A DNA stretch of 64,000 nucleotides, taken from the NCBI GenBank assembly GCA_902595125.1, contig CACJOY010000004.1, forward strand, positions 1-64,000, written 5' to 3'. The translations under genes were made by a program, and so were the position numbers. Shown here in pieces: positions 29,237-38,482 of the stretch (the stretch's first letter is position 1; each line of letters starts with the position of its first letter). The stretch is from an uncultured Pelagibacteraceae bacterium (GTDB taxonomy: Bacteria; Pseudomonadota; Alphaproteobacteria; Pelagibacterales; Pelagibacteraceae). A model generated the notes under the pieces. That model was not told where the DNA came from and ran no database searches. It saw only the letters and a program-made list of their open reading frames with translations.

Positions 29237-30423
29237 TTTAAAGTAGACCGGTTTTTAATACCATCCAGAAAATTCAAACACTTTTTTAATTCATTGAGTT
29301 CTATAAATTCATCTACTTTATGAGCTTGCTCAATTGAACCTGGCCCACAGACAACAGTACTCATACCTATTTCTTGAAAAAGCCCAGCTTCTGTTCCAAA
29401 AGACACAACTTCTCTTGAATTGTCTCCAGTAAGACTTGAAACAAACTCACAAGCTTCAGATTTTTCAATACGATCAAATCCTGTAACTTCTCCTATAATT
29501 TCTTTTTTAATATTTGATTTAGGAAAAACTTTTTGCATTTCAGGTAAAAGGACATCATTTGCGTATTCATCAATTTTTTTGTTTAAGAAAATACCATCTT
29601 CTTTTACGACTGGTCTTGTTTCCCAATTAACATGACATTTATCAGCTATTACGTTGTGAGCTATTCCTCCAAATATTCCTCCTACTTGTAAAGTAGAAAA
29701 AGGAGGATCAAATATAGATTCTTTTGGTGCTCTTTTTTTAAGTTCATCTCTTAATTCAATTAATTTAGATGCATATCTTGCAGCAAATTCAACAGCACTA
29801 ACACCTTTATGTGGAGTAGAGCTATGTCCCGCCAAGCCTTCAAAATAAGTTGTATATTCGTAACAACCTTTGTGAGCATCTATGATTTTCATATTTGTAG
29901 GTTCTCCAACAATACAAATACCATTTTCAACATTTCTTTTTTTAAGTTCCTCAATTAGGATTGGTGCTCCTAGACAGGCAGTTTCTTCGTCAAAGGTAAA
30001 TGAAAAATGGATATCTCTATTTAAATTTGTTTTTGCATAAATTGGGGCAAAAGCTAAAGCACAAGCTAAAAAACCTTTCATATCACAGGAACCTCTACCA
30101 TAAAGTTTATTATTTTTTATTGTTGCTTTAAAAGGATCGGTGCTCCAACTTTTAGAGACAGGCACTGTATCGGTGTGTCCAGATAAAATTATTGGTTTAA
30201 TTCCATTTGTTTTTTTTGCTTTAATAGTTGAAAATAAGTTTACTCTTTTTTTTTCACTGTCAAATGTTTTAAAAGAAATAGCACCAATTTTATTGAGCAA
30301 ATTTTCGCAATAATTAATTAATTCACTATTATCTTCTCCTGAAATAGTCCTAAAACCTATTAGATCTGATAATATTTTTACTGAGTCTTTATATAATTCT
30401 TCTAAATTAATTTCTGTACTCAT
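29233..30423 (-). CDS. argE: Acetylornithine deacetylase-like M20 metallopeptidase
   Basis: LSGHTDTVPVSKSWSTDPF, GRGSCDMKGF, CGPGSIEQAHKVDEFI. Confidence 0.82.
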   Translation of the reverse strand: MSTEINLEELYKDSVKILSDLIGFRTISGEDNSELINYCENLLNKIGAISFKTFDSEKKRVNLFSTIKAKKTNGIKPIILSGHTDTVPVSKSWSTDPFKATIKNNKLYGRGSCDMKGFLACALAFAPIYAKTNLNRDIHFSFTFDEETACLGAPILIEELKKRNVENGICIVGEPTNMKIIDAHKGCYEYTTYFEGLAGHSSTPHKGVSAVEFAARYASKLIELRDELKKRAPKESIFDPPFSTLQVGGIFGGIAHNVIADKCHVNWETRPVVKEDGIFLNKKIDEYANDVLLPEMQKVFPKSNIKKEIIGEVTGFDRIEKSEACEFVSSLTGDNSREVVSFGTEAGLFQEIGMSTVVCGPGSIEQAHKVDEFIELNELKKCLNFLDGIKNRSTLN

Positions 30424-30452
30424 TACTAATAATTAATATAAATACTGCATTT

Positions 30453-30794
30453 ATGAAAGAAGAAATAACATACGATATTTTTGATAAAGTTGATATAAGA
30501 GTTGGAACAGTCGTTTCAGTGAAAAAAAATGAAAAGGCTAGAAAGCCATCATTAGTTGTTGAGGTGGATTTTGGAGAAGAAATTGGTATCAAGCAATCAT
30601 CAGCTCAAATTACTCATTATTACAATGAAGAAAATTTGAAAGGTAAACAGGTAATAGGTGTTTGTAATTTTGCAGAAAAAAATATAGCAGGAGTAGTGTC
30701 ACAGGTTCTAATCTTAGGTTCTATTGATAAAGAGGGTAAAGTAATTTTAGTACATCCTTCTCAGAAATCTGAAAATGGTCTTCCTATAGCTTAG
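30453..30794 (+). CDS. csaA: CsaA-like tRNA-binding-domain protein
   Basis: DKVDIRVGTVVSVKKNEKARKPSLVVEVDFG... and NFAEKNIAGVVSQVLILG. Confidence 0.85.
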   Translation: MKEEITYDIFDKVDIRVGTVVSVKKNEKARKPSLVVEVDFGEEIGIKQSSAQITHYYNEENLKGKQVIGVCNFAEKNIAGVVSQVLILGSIDKEGKVILVHPSQKSENGLPIA

Positions 30795-30798
30795 GTTC

Positions 30799-31389
30799 AT
30801 GCATCCAGAAATTTTATCAATGGCCTTATTTTGGATAGTAGCAGCCTATACACCTGGTCCTAATAATGTGATTGCCTCATATTCAGGTTTTAATTTTGGT
30901 ATAAAAAAAACATTACCACATATTTTTGGTGTTGCATTTGGTTTTACTTTTCTAATCTTCTTACTGACAATTGGTTTGGTAAATGTTTTTAAAATATTTC
31001 CTATTATTCAAGTTTCTTTAAAATATTTAGGAAGTATATTTTTAATTTACTTAGCGTATAAGATTTATTTTTCACAGATAGATAATGAAAAAAAAAATGA
31101 AAATCCAGTTAAATTTATTGAAACATTTTTATTTCAATTTTTAAACCCTAAAGGAGTACTAATTGGAATAATTATAGTTTCTACTTATGTTGAACATGGA
31201 GAAAATTATTTAGCATATGCAACTCAAGTTGTTTTTTTTGCTTTCTTAGTTTCTTTAAGCAGCATTACTTTTTGGACATTTGTAGGTAAATACTTAAGGA
31301 AATTCGCGACAAATGAGAAATTTATTAAATACTTTAATTGTGTTATGTCACTACTTCTTATTTTAAGCATAATTACTTTTTATATATAA
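30799..31389 (+). CDS. LysE-family amino acid exporter
   Basis: YTPGPNNVIASYSGFNFGIKKTLPHIFGVAFG, TM pattern. Confidence 0.85.
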   Translation: MHPEILSMALFWIVAAYTPGPNNVIASYSGFNFGIKKTLPHIFGVAFGFTFLIFLLTIGLVNVFKIFPIIQVSLKYLGSIFLIYLAYKIYFSQIDNEKKNENPVKFIETFLFQFLNPKGVLIGIIIVSTYVEHGENYLAYATQVVFFAFLVSLSSITFWTFVGKYLRKFATNEKFIKYFNCVMSLLLILSIITFYI

Positions 31390-31392
31390 TAT

Positions 31393-34062
31393 ATGATACC
31401 AGGTACAAAAAATTCATATAACTCATTAACAAATATAAGAATTAATAATAAAGATTATAAAATTTTTTCTCTGTCTAAAGCCGAAAATAATGGCTTAGAG
31501 GGTATAAATAGACTACCTAAATCACTTAAAGTTTTGCTTGAAAATCTATTAAGATATGAAGATGACTTGTCGGTTACTAAAAATCAAATTGAGGCAATAA
31601 AAAATTGGCTAAAAGAAAAAAAGTCTAAAACTGAAATAGCATATAGACCTGCAAGAGTTTTACTCCAAGATTACACAGGAATACCTGCTGTAGCAGATCT
31701 TGCTGCTATGCGAGAAGCTGTTAAAGAGAAGAAGAAAGATCCAAATACAATCAATCCTCTTTCAGCTGTAGACCTTGTTATTGACCACTCAGTGCAAGTA
31801 GATCAATCTGCAAAATCAGACTCTTTTGATAAAAATGTTGAAATTGAATTTAAGAGAAATGGAGAACGATACTCATTTCTTAAATGGGGACAACAGGCAT
31901 TTAATAACTTTAGAATAGTTCCGCCAGGTACAGGAATTTGTCATCAAGTTAATCTTGAATATCTCTCGAAAGTTGTTTGGTCGGCTGAGCACGAAGGTCA
32001 AAATTATTTATTTCCTGATACACTTGTTGGTACAGATAGCCATACAACAATGGTTAATGGTTTATCTGTTTTAGGATGGGGTGTTGGAGGTATAGAAGCG
32101 GAGGCTGGAATGTTAGGTCAACCAATATCTATGTTAATTCCAGAAGTTATCGGTTTTGAAATAAAAAATAAAATGCCTGAGGGCACTACAGCAACCGACT
32201 TAGTTTTGACAGTTGTTAAGATGTTAAGGGATAAAGGCGTTGTTGGAAAATTTGTAGAGTTTTATGGAGCTGGTTTGAAGAATCTAACTTTAGCTGATCG
32301 AGCAACAATAGCTAATATGGCCCCAGAGTATGGTGCTACTTGTGGATTTTTTCCAATAGATGATGAAACTTTAAAATATTTAAAATTTTCTGGCAGAGAT
32401 CAGTCGACAGTAAAAATAGTGGAAGATTATGCAAAATCACAAGGATTATGGGCAAGCGATGATATTGAATTTACGGATACTTTAACTTTAGATATGTCTA
32501 CAATAGTACCTACAATTTCTGGGCCAAAAAGACCTCAAGATAAAGTTTTATTAACTGATGCATCATCAAGTTTTAAAAAAAGTTTTGAAGAAACAACTAA
32601 TAAAAAAGATTTCTCATTTTCTAAAGTTTCAGATACTGATTTTAAAATTAAAGATGGATCTATCCTAATTGCTGCAATCACATCTTGCACAAATACTTCA
32701 AATCCAAATGTTCTTATTGGAGCAGGTTTATTAGCAAAAAAAGCAGTAGAACTTGGTCTTAATGTAAAACCCTGGGTAAAAACTTCATTAGCTCCAGGGT
32801 CTCAAGTGGTTACAGACTATTTAGCAAAAGCAGGCTTGAACATTTATTTAGATAAATTAGGTTTTAATTTAGTAGGTTATGGTTGTACAACATGCATTGG
32901 AAATTCGGGTCCATTAGCAGATAATATAGTTGAAGCTATTCAAAAAGAGGATATTTATGGCGTCTCAGTTTTATCTGGAAATAGGAATTTTGAAGGAAGA
33001 ATTTCTCCTCACATAAAAGCAAATTATTTAGCATCTCCCCCTTTAGTGGTTGCTTATGCTTTAGCAGGTCATATGGGATTTGATTTATACAAAGATTCTT
33101 TTGGAAAAGATAAAAATGGAAATGATGTTTTTATGAAAGATATTTGGCCAACAAATAAAGAAATAGAAGAAACCCTTAAATCATCTTTAAACGCCGAAAT
33201 GTTTGTCAAAAGATATTCAAATGTTTCTGAGGGACCAAAACAATGGCAAGAAATAAAAACAGAAAAAACTAGTATTTATAACTGGGAAGAAAGTTCTACC
33301 TATGTAAAAAAACCTCCTTTTTTTGACGACCTTTCAGATGAACCAGAGGGTTTTAAAGAAATTAAAGATGCAAGACCATTACTTATATTAGGTGATATGG
33401 TCACAACAGATCACATTTCACCAGCCGGAAATATTCAAAAAGAAAGTCCCACTGGTGAATATTTTATGAAACATCAAATATTACCTAAAGATTATAATTC
33501 CTATGGTTCAAGAAGGGGTAACCATGAAGTTATGATGAGAGGAACTTTTGCTAATATAAGAATTAGAAATGAAATGGCTCCAGGAACAGAGGGAGGTTTT
33601 ACAAAACTTTATCCTGAGGATAAAGTGATGCCAATTTATGACGCTGTTGTCGAATATAAAAAAAGAGGAACTGCCCTAGTTGTAATTGGAGGTAAAGAGT
33701 ATGGAACTGGCTCTTCTAGAGATTGGGCCGCTAAAGGAACAAAACTATTAGGAGTAAAAACTGTAATTGCCGAAAGTTTTGAAAGAATTCATAGATCCAA
33801 TTTGATTGGTATGGGTATTTTACCGTTACAATTTATTGACGATATAGATAGAAAAAAACTTAAATTAATTGGTTCTGAATTGATTAGTATAATGGAAATT
33901 GAAAATGGAATTAATCCATCTGATAAAATTAAAGTTGAGATTAAATATGTCTCAGGAGAGATAAAAAAAATTCAAACATTATGTAGGATCGATACTAAAA
34001 ATGAATTAGAATATTATAAAAACGGTGGAATACTCCAATACGTATTGAGAAATATGATTTAA
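31393..34062 (+). CDS. acnA: Aconitate hydratase
   Basis: DLVIDHSVQVD, GTDSHTTMVNGLSVLGWGVGGIEAEA, TSCTNTSNP, GCTTCIGNSGPL. Confidence 0.97.
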   Translation: MIPGTKNSYNSLTNIRINNKDYKIFSLSKAENNGLEGINRLPKSLKVLLENLLRYEDDLSVTKNQIEAIKNWLKEKKSKTEIAYRPARVLLQDYTGIPAVADLAAMREAVKEKKKDPNTINPLSAVDLVIDHSVQVDQSAKSDSFDKNVEIEFKRNGERYSFLKWGQQAFNNFRIVPPGTGICHQVNLEYLSKVVWSAEHEGQNYLFPDTLVGTDSHTTMVNGLSVLGWGVGGIEAEAGMLGQPISMLIPEVIGFEIKNKMPEGTTATDLVLTVVKMLRDKGVVGKFVEFYGAGLKNLTLADRATIANMAPEYGATCGFFPIDDETLKYLKFSGRDQSTVKIVEDYAKSQGLWASDDIEFTDTLTLDMSTIVPTISGPKRPQDKVLLTDASSSFKKSFEETTNKKDFSFSKVSDTDFKIKDGSILIAAITSCTNTSNPNVLIGAGLLAKKAVELGLNVKPWVKTSLAPGSQVVTDYLAKAGLNIYLDKLGFNLVGYGCTTCIGNSGPLADNIVEAIQKEDIYGVSVLSGNRNFEGRISPHIKANYLASPPLVVAYALAGHMGFDLYKDSFGKDKNGNDVFMKDIWPTNKEIEETLKSSLNAEMFVKRYSNVSEGPKQWQEIKTEKTSIYNWEESSTYVKKPPFFDDLSDEPEGFKEIKDARPLLILGDMVTTDHISPAGNIQKESPTGEYFMKHQILPKDYNSYGSRRGNHEVMMRGTFANIRIRNEMAPGTEGGFTKLYPEDKVMPIYDAVVEYKKRGTALVVIGGKEYGTGSSRDWAAKGTKLLGVKTVIAESFERIHRSNLIGMGILPLQFIDDIDRKKLKLIGSELISIMEIENGINPSDKIKVEIKYVSGEIKKIQTLCRIDTKNELEYYKNGGILQYVLRNMI

Positions 34063-34064
34063 AT

Positions 34065-34709
34065 ATGGATGAAGAAATTTCAATAATTGACAAAAGAACA
34101 AGAAATGAAAGAATTAAAAATTTTTTTAATGACAATAAAAAGAAAATAATCTTTGGAATTCTAAGCATAATATTATTGATCTTTATTTTTTACTCATATG
34201 AAATCTATAAAGAAAGATTTAAAAATCAGTTATCTGATAAATATAATAGAGCTATTATTGAATATGAAAGTGGCGATAAATCTAAGACCTCGTCATTATT
34301 AGTCGAAGTTGTTAAGGATAAGGATAGCACATATTCCCCTCTAGCTTTATATTTTATCCTAGATAATAATTTGATTAATGATCAAAATAAAATTAATGAT
34401 TTATTTGATCTTGTAATAGATAAAATAACTTTAGAAAAAGAAATTAAAAATCTTATTATTTATAAAAAGGCTCTATATAATGCTGATAATATAGGTGAGA
34501 ATCAATTATTAGAGATGTTAAACCCATTAATAAACTCACAAAGTGTTTGGAAATCTCACGCATTATATTTATTAGCTGAATATTTTTACAACAAAAATGA
34601 GAAAGAAAAATCAAAAGAGTTTTTTACTCAAATTCTTAACACTAAGAATGCTAATCAGGATTTAGTAAAAGAGACCAAAAAAAGACTTAATAGAGATTTA
34701 AGTGAATAA
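34065..34709 (+). CDS. YfgM-like membrane-anchored TPR protein
   Basis: Single N-terminal TM, helical repeats, upstream of BamB-like gene. Confidence 0.6.
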   Translation: MDEEISIIDKRTRNERIKNFFNDNKKKIIFGILSIILLIFIFYSYEIYKERFKNQLSDKYNRAIIEYESGDKSKTSSLLVEVVKDKDSTYSPLALYFILDNNLINDQNKINDLFDLVIDKITLEKEIKNLIIYKKALYNADNIGENQLLEMLNPLINSQSVWKSHALYLLAEYFYNKNEKEKSKEFFTQILNTKNANQDLVKETKKRLNRDLSE

Positions 34710-36003
34710 ATTAATATACTTATTTTTAATAATCACACTACTTAACTCATGTTCTTTTAATAAAAACTCAAAATTTTGGACATCATCAAAAATTTTAGAG
34801 GAAGAAAAATTAGATATCAAAAAAGTTTTAAGAGATGATACTATTTTAAGTCAAGAATTTAATAAAGGTTTAAAGATTAATATAAAATCAAAAATAAATA
34901 AGATTTCTTTTGAAAACAGTTTGTTAAATAATACTGGCAGAATTAATTATAGTGGAAATTTTAAAAAATCCTCAAGATACAAATTTTCAAAAATAAAAAA
35001 TTTTCATCAATATGAACCTGATATTATTTTTTTTAAAGATAATATTATTTTTTTTGACAATAATGGTTCTATTATACAATTTAGTGAAAAATCAAAATTA
35101 ATTTGGAAAAAGAATTATTATTCTAAAAATGAACGTAAATTAAATCCAATCTTACAATTTGCAAGTAATAATAGATATTTGGTGATAGCAGATAACATTG
35201 CAAAATATTACATGGTAGACTTGTTAAGTGGTGATTTAGTATGGAGCAAAAATAATTTAGCTCCATTTAACTCTCAAATAAAAATTTATAATGACAAATT
35301 TTTTATTATAGATTTTTCTAATACCTTGAGATGTTTTTCATTAAAAAATGGAGACGAATTATGGAATATAAAAACAGAAAACTCTTTAATTAGGTCTAAA
35401 AAAAAATTATCGATGGTAATCGTGGATGATAAAATTTTTTTCAATAATTCTATTGGAGATATAAGTGCTATTGATATTAATAAAGGTGAATTGTTATGGC
35501 AACTGCCAACCCAAAGTAGCTTGATTTATGAGTCAGCCTTTTCTCTAGAAACATCAGACATGATATCAGATAAGAATAATCTTTTTTTTTCAAATAATAA
35601 GAATGAATTTTTTTCAATAGATATAAGAACTGGAAGTTTCAATTGGAAAAATAAAGTTAATTCAAATTTAAGAGCTTCTTTGGTTAATGATTATTTATTT
35701 ACATTTTCTTTGGAAGGTTTTTTTATAGTAATAGATAAAAATACAGGGAACATAATCAGGATTACAGATATATTTGATATATTTAAATCTGATAAACGAA
35801 AAGCAATTAAACCAGTAGGATTTATAGTAGGCTTGAATAATATTTTTTTAACTACAAATAATGGTAGACTTCTGATTATTGATATTCTTACTGGAAGAAC
35901 TTTAAAAAACTTAAAAATAGATAATGAAAAAATTTCTAGACCATTTTTTTCAGATAATAATTTATTTTTGATAAAGGATAATGCTATAATTAAACTACAT
36001 TAA
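34702..36003 (+). CDS. BamB-like PQQ beta-propeller lipoprotein (GTG start)
   Basis: Lipobox LLNSC; repeated GDLVW/GDELWN/GELLWQ PQQ-like repeats. Confidence 0.75.
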   Translation: MNKLIYLFLIITLLNSCSFNKNSKFWTSSKILEEEKLDIKKVLRDDTILSQEFNKGLKINIKSKINKISFENSLLNNTGRINYSGNFKKSSRYKFSKIKNFHQYEPDIIFFKDNIIFFDNNGSIIQFSEKSKLIWKKNYYSKNERKLNPILQFASNNRYLVIADNIAKYYMVDLLSGDLVWSKNNLAPFNSQIKIYNDKFFIIDFSNTLRCFSLKNGDELWNIKTENSLIRSKKKLSMVIVDDKIFFNNSIGDISAIDINKGELLWQLPTQSSLIYESAFSLETSDMISDKNNLFFSNNKNEFFSIDIRTGSFNWKNKVNSNLRASLVNDYLFTFSLEGFFIVIDKNTGNIIRITDIFDIFKSDKRKAIKPVGFIVGLNNIFLTTNNGRLLIIDILTGRTLKNLKIDNEKISRPFFSDNNLFLIKDNAIIKLH

Positions 36004-36431
36004 TGTTTTTAAAATTTTTAGAAAAAATTGGAAGAAAAAAAGTTGTTTTTGATAGAGGCCCTTCACACCCGAAATATCATGAGGCCAAACCATGGATGAA
36101 TAGATATTATTTAATTTTTAGAAATAGACCTAAGTGGTTTCCGTTTAATATTTTAATTCATGAAATGTTAGCAGACGACCATGGAGAAGGAGTACACAAT
36201 CATACTTTCCCCTATATAACAATAATTTTAAGAGGCGGTTATTGGGAAACTTTGAAGAGTGGAAAATTTTGGAGATCTCCAGGTTATATTGGATTTAGGT
36301 CTGCAAACAATCTTCATCGTGTTGATATCGAACCCGGAACAAAACCCTTAACACTATTTATATCTGGTCCGTTTGGATTAAGAAAAGGACCAAGATCTGA
36401 GTATGGAATTGACTTTAAATCGAAAAAATGA
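36003..36431 (+). CDS. Cupin-like protein
   Basis: HNHTFPYITIILRGGYWE and HRVDIEPG cupin motifs. Confidence 0.6.
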   Translation: MFLKFLEKIGRKKVVFDRGPSHPKYHEAKPWMNRYYLIFRNRPKWFPFNILIHEMLADDHGEGVHNHTFPYITIILRGGYWETLKSGKFWRSPGYIGFRSANNLHRVDIEPGTKPLTLFISGPFGLRKGPRSEYGIDFKSKK

Positions 36432-37477
36432 ATTTAAAAGAATCATTTTTAAAACTTTGTGAGAACAAAGAATTTGAGATTAACAAGAACCAATTAATTA
36501 TAATTGAAAAGCTTATCAATTTTTATAATGAAAACTTTAAAAAATCCTTACTTAATAGAATATTAAATAAAAAGGATGTAAATCTTGGTTTTTATTTAGT
36601 AGGAGATGTGGGTGTAGGAAAAACAATGATATTGGATTTTTTTTTTGACAAGTTAGTTGAAAAAAAATTAAGACTTCATTTCAATGAATTCATGATTGCA
36701 TTCCATAATTTTATTTTTAATAACAAAAAAAAAGAAAATGGTATTATCGAATTTGTAAAAGATTTAAGTAAAAGAGCTAAAATTTTATATTTTGATGAAT
36801 TCCAAGTTACTAATATTGTAGATGCTATGATATTAGGAAAATTATTTGAAAAAATATTTGAAGAAAAGATTAAAGTGATTTTTTCATCAAATATTCACAT
36901 TGATGATTTATATAAAGATGGATTACAAAGAGATCAATTCATCCCTTTCATAAAAATTTTAAAAAAAAATTCAAATGAAATAGAACTTAAAATAGAAGAG
37001 GATTATAGATTAAACAATAGTGATATTAATCAAAGATTTCTATCACCACTCAATCAACCTACAAATTTTAAGTTTAATAAATTTTTTAGAAAAGCTACGA
37101 AAAATAAAAAAAAAAATTTAAAAATTTTAGAGATAAAAGGTCGAGAATTGAAAATAGAAAATTTTTATGAAGGAATTATTAAATTTAATTTTAATGAATT
37201 ATTTGATAAAAACTTAGGTTCAGAGGATTATATTAAAATTGCAACAAATAGTATATTTATTTTTTTAGAAAATCTTCCTGATTTTGATGAAAATAATTCA
37301 AACCAGCAGCATAGATTTATTACTTTTATAGATATCGTCTATGAAAAAAAAATTCCATTAATGATTACTTCAGAATCTGATATAAAATTGATTAAATCCT
37401 CAAAAAATTTAATTGATCCATTTAGAAGAACTATTAGTCGTTTATATGAGTTAACATCAATTAACTATAAAGTATGA
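36428..37477 (+). CDS. zapE: AFG1/ZapE-family ATPase
   Basis: Walker A GDVGVGKT, LYFDEFQVTNIVDAMIL, FIDIVYEKKIPLMITSE. Confidence 0.85.
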   Translation: MNLKESFLKLCENKEFEINKNQLIIIEKLINFYNENFKKSLLNRILNKKDVNLGFYLVGDVGVGKTMILDFFFDKLVEKKLRLHFNEFMIAFHNFIFNNKKKENGIIEFVKDLSKRAKILYFDEFQVTNIVDAMILGKLFEKIFEEKIKVIFSSNIHIDDLYKDGLQRDQFIPFIKILKKNSNEIELKIEEDYRLNNSDINQRFLSPLNQPTNFKFNKFFRKATKNKKKNLKILEIKGRELKIENFYEGIIKFNFNELFDKNLGSEDYIKIATNSIFIFLENLPDFDENNSNQQHRFITFIDIVYEKKIPLMITSESDIKLIKSSKNLIDPFRRTISRLYELTSINYKV

Positions 37478-37893
37478 GACAAGAATTTTTAGATTTGATA
37501 ATTAAAACAAATGGACAAAATCTTTACGAATTTACCTATAAAACGATTGACTGGATTAAAGAAAAAAAACTTAAGAACGGTATATTAAATTTAAGTATTC
37601 AGCACACCAGTGCATCATTAATCGTTCAAGAGAATGCAGATCCCGATGTTCAAACTGATTTATTAAATTATTTTGATAAAGTGGTACCAATGAACAATAA
37701 ATTATATATCCATTCCACTGAAGGAAAAGATGACATGCCAGCCCACATTAAGTCAGCTTTAACTAATAATCAAATATCTTTAAGTGTAAAAAAAAACGAG
37801 TTACTACTTGGTACCTGGCAGGGTCTATATTTATTTGAGCATCGTATAGAAAACCAGGCAAGAAAAATAATTCATCATTTTATTGGAGAATAA
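37474..37893 (+). CDS. YjbQ/UPF0047 family protein
   Basis: QHTSASLIVQENADPDVQTDL; GTWQGLYLFEHR. Confidence 0.9.
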   Translation: MRQEFLDLIIKTNGQNLYEFTYKTIDWIKEKKLKNGILNLSIQHTSASLIVQENADPDVQTDLLNYFDKVVPMNNKLYIHSTEGKDDMPAHIKSALTNNQISLSVKKNELLLGTWQGLYLFEHRIENQARKIIHHFIGE

Positions 37894-37922
37894 CTTAAAA
37901 GTTTATTTACTGTAAAAATAAA

Positions 37923-37941
37923 GATAATGATAATCATTCTC
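37923..37941. promoter_or_regulatory. Putative Fur box
   Basis: GATAATGATAATCATTCTC differs from the E. coli consensus GATAATGATAATCATTATC at one of 19 positions. Confidence 0.75.
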
Positions 37942-37968
37942 AAAAAATCTTTGAGATTGATTATCATT
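37926..37968. repeat. Long inverted repeat overlapping the Fur box
   Basis: AATGATAATCATTCTCAAA / TTTGAGATTGATTATCATT, 19-bp arms with one mismatch, 5-nt spacer; no T-tract follows. Confidence 0.85.
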
Positions 37969-38016
37969 CACTAAATTAATAATTGTAAAATTATTTAAAA
38001 AAATTATTGTAAGTTT

Positions 38017-38193
38017 ATGGAAACACAAAACTATAATTGCAAAAAATGTGGATTAACTGTTTCATCTATTTGCTCAAAATGTGATAGAGTTGTAGATGTT
38101 AAAGTGCTTGATAATGGCTGTATAGTTCAAAAAACTAAGTGCTCAGACTGCGCTAATGTGCCTGTTATCAAGGATGTTTGTTCACAAATTTAA
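38017..38193 (+). CDS. 58-aa Cys-rich (zinc-ribbon-like) small protein, absent from ORF track
   Basis: Translation METQNYNCKKCGLTVSSICSKCDRVVDVKVLDNGCIVQKTKCSDCANVPVIKDVCSQI; three CxxC pairs; downstream of Fur box. Confidence 0.65.
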   Translation: METQNYNCKKCGLTVSSICSKCDRVVDVKVLDNGCIVQKTKCSDCANVPVIKDVCSQI

Positions 38194-38231
38194 CATTACA
38201 TTTTAAGGATAATCTATTATTAATATTTTAG

Positions 38232-38468
38232 ATGGAATTAACCAAAGGTTTATTTAAAGCAGCCGAAGATATCTTTATAAACAACAAAGGCTCAATATTG
38301 AGAACTATTGTTTATACTGTAGGGCATTTTATTATTGCAATAACAGTATTGATGTTAGTTGCAGATGTTTCGTTCTTAATAGCGCTAACAGATGCCATTG
38401 TTGAACCATTGGCTAATGCCGTTTGGTATTTTATTTTAGATAAATGGTGGGCCAGTAAATCAAAATAA
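38232..38468 (+). CDS. DUF2061-like small membrane protein
   Basis: Two TM segments, LRTIVYTVGHF... VEPLANAVWYFILDKWW. Confidence 0.65.
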   Translation: MELTKGLFKAAEDIFINNKGSILRTIVYTVGHFIIAITVLMLVADVSFLIALTDAIVEPLANAVWYFILDKWWASKSK

Positions 38469-38482
38469 ATATTTAGAATATC

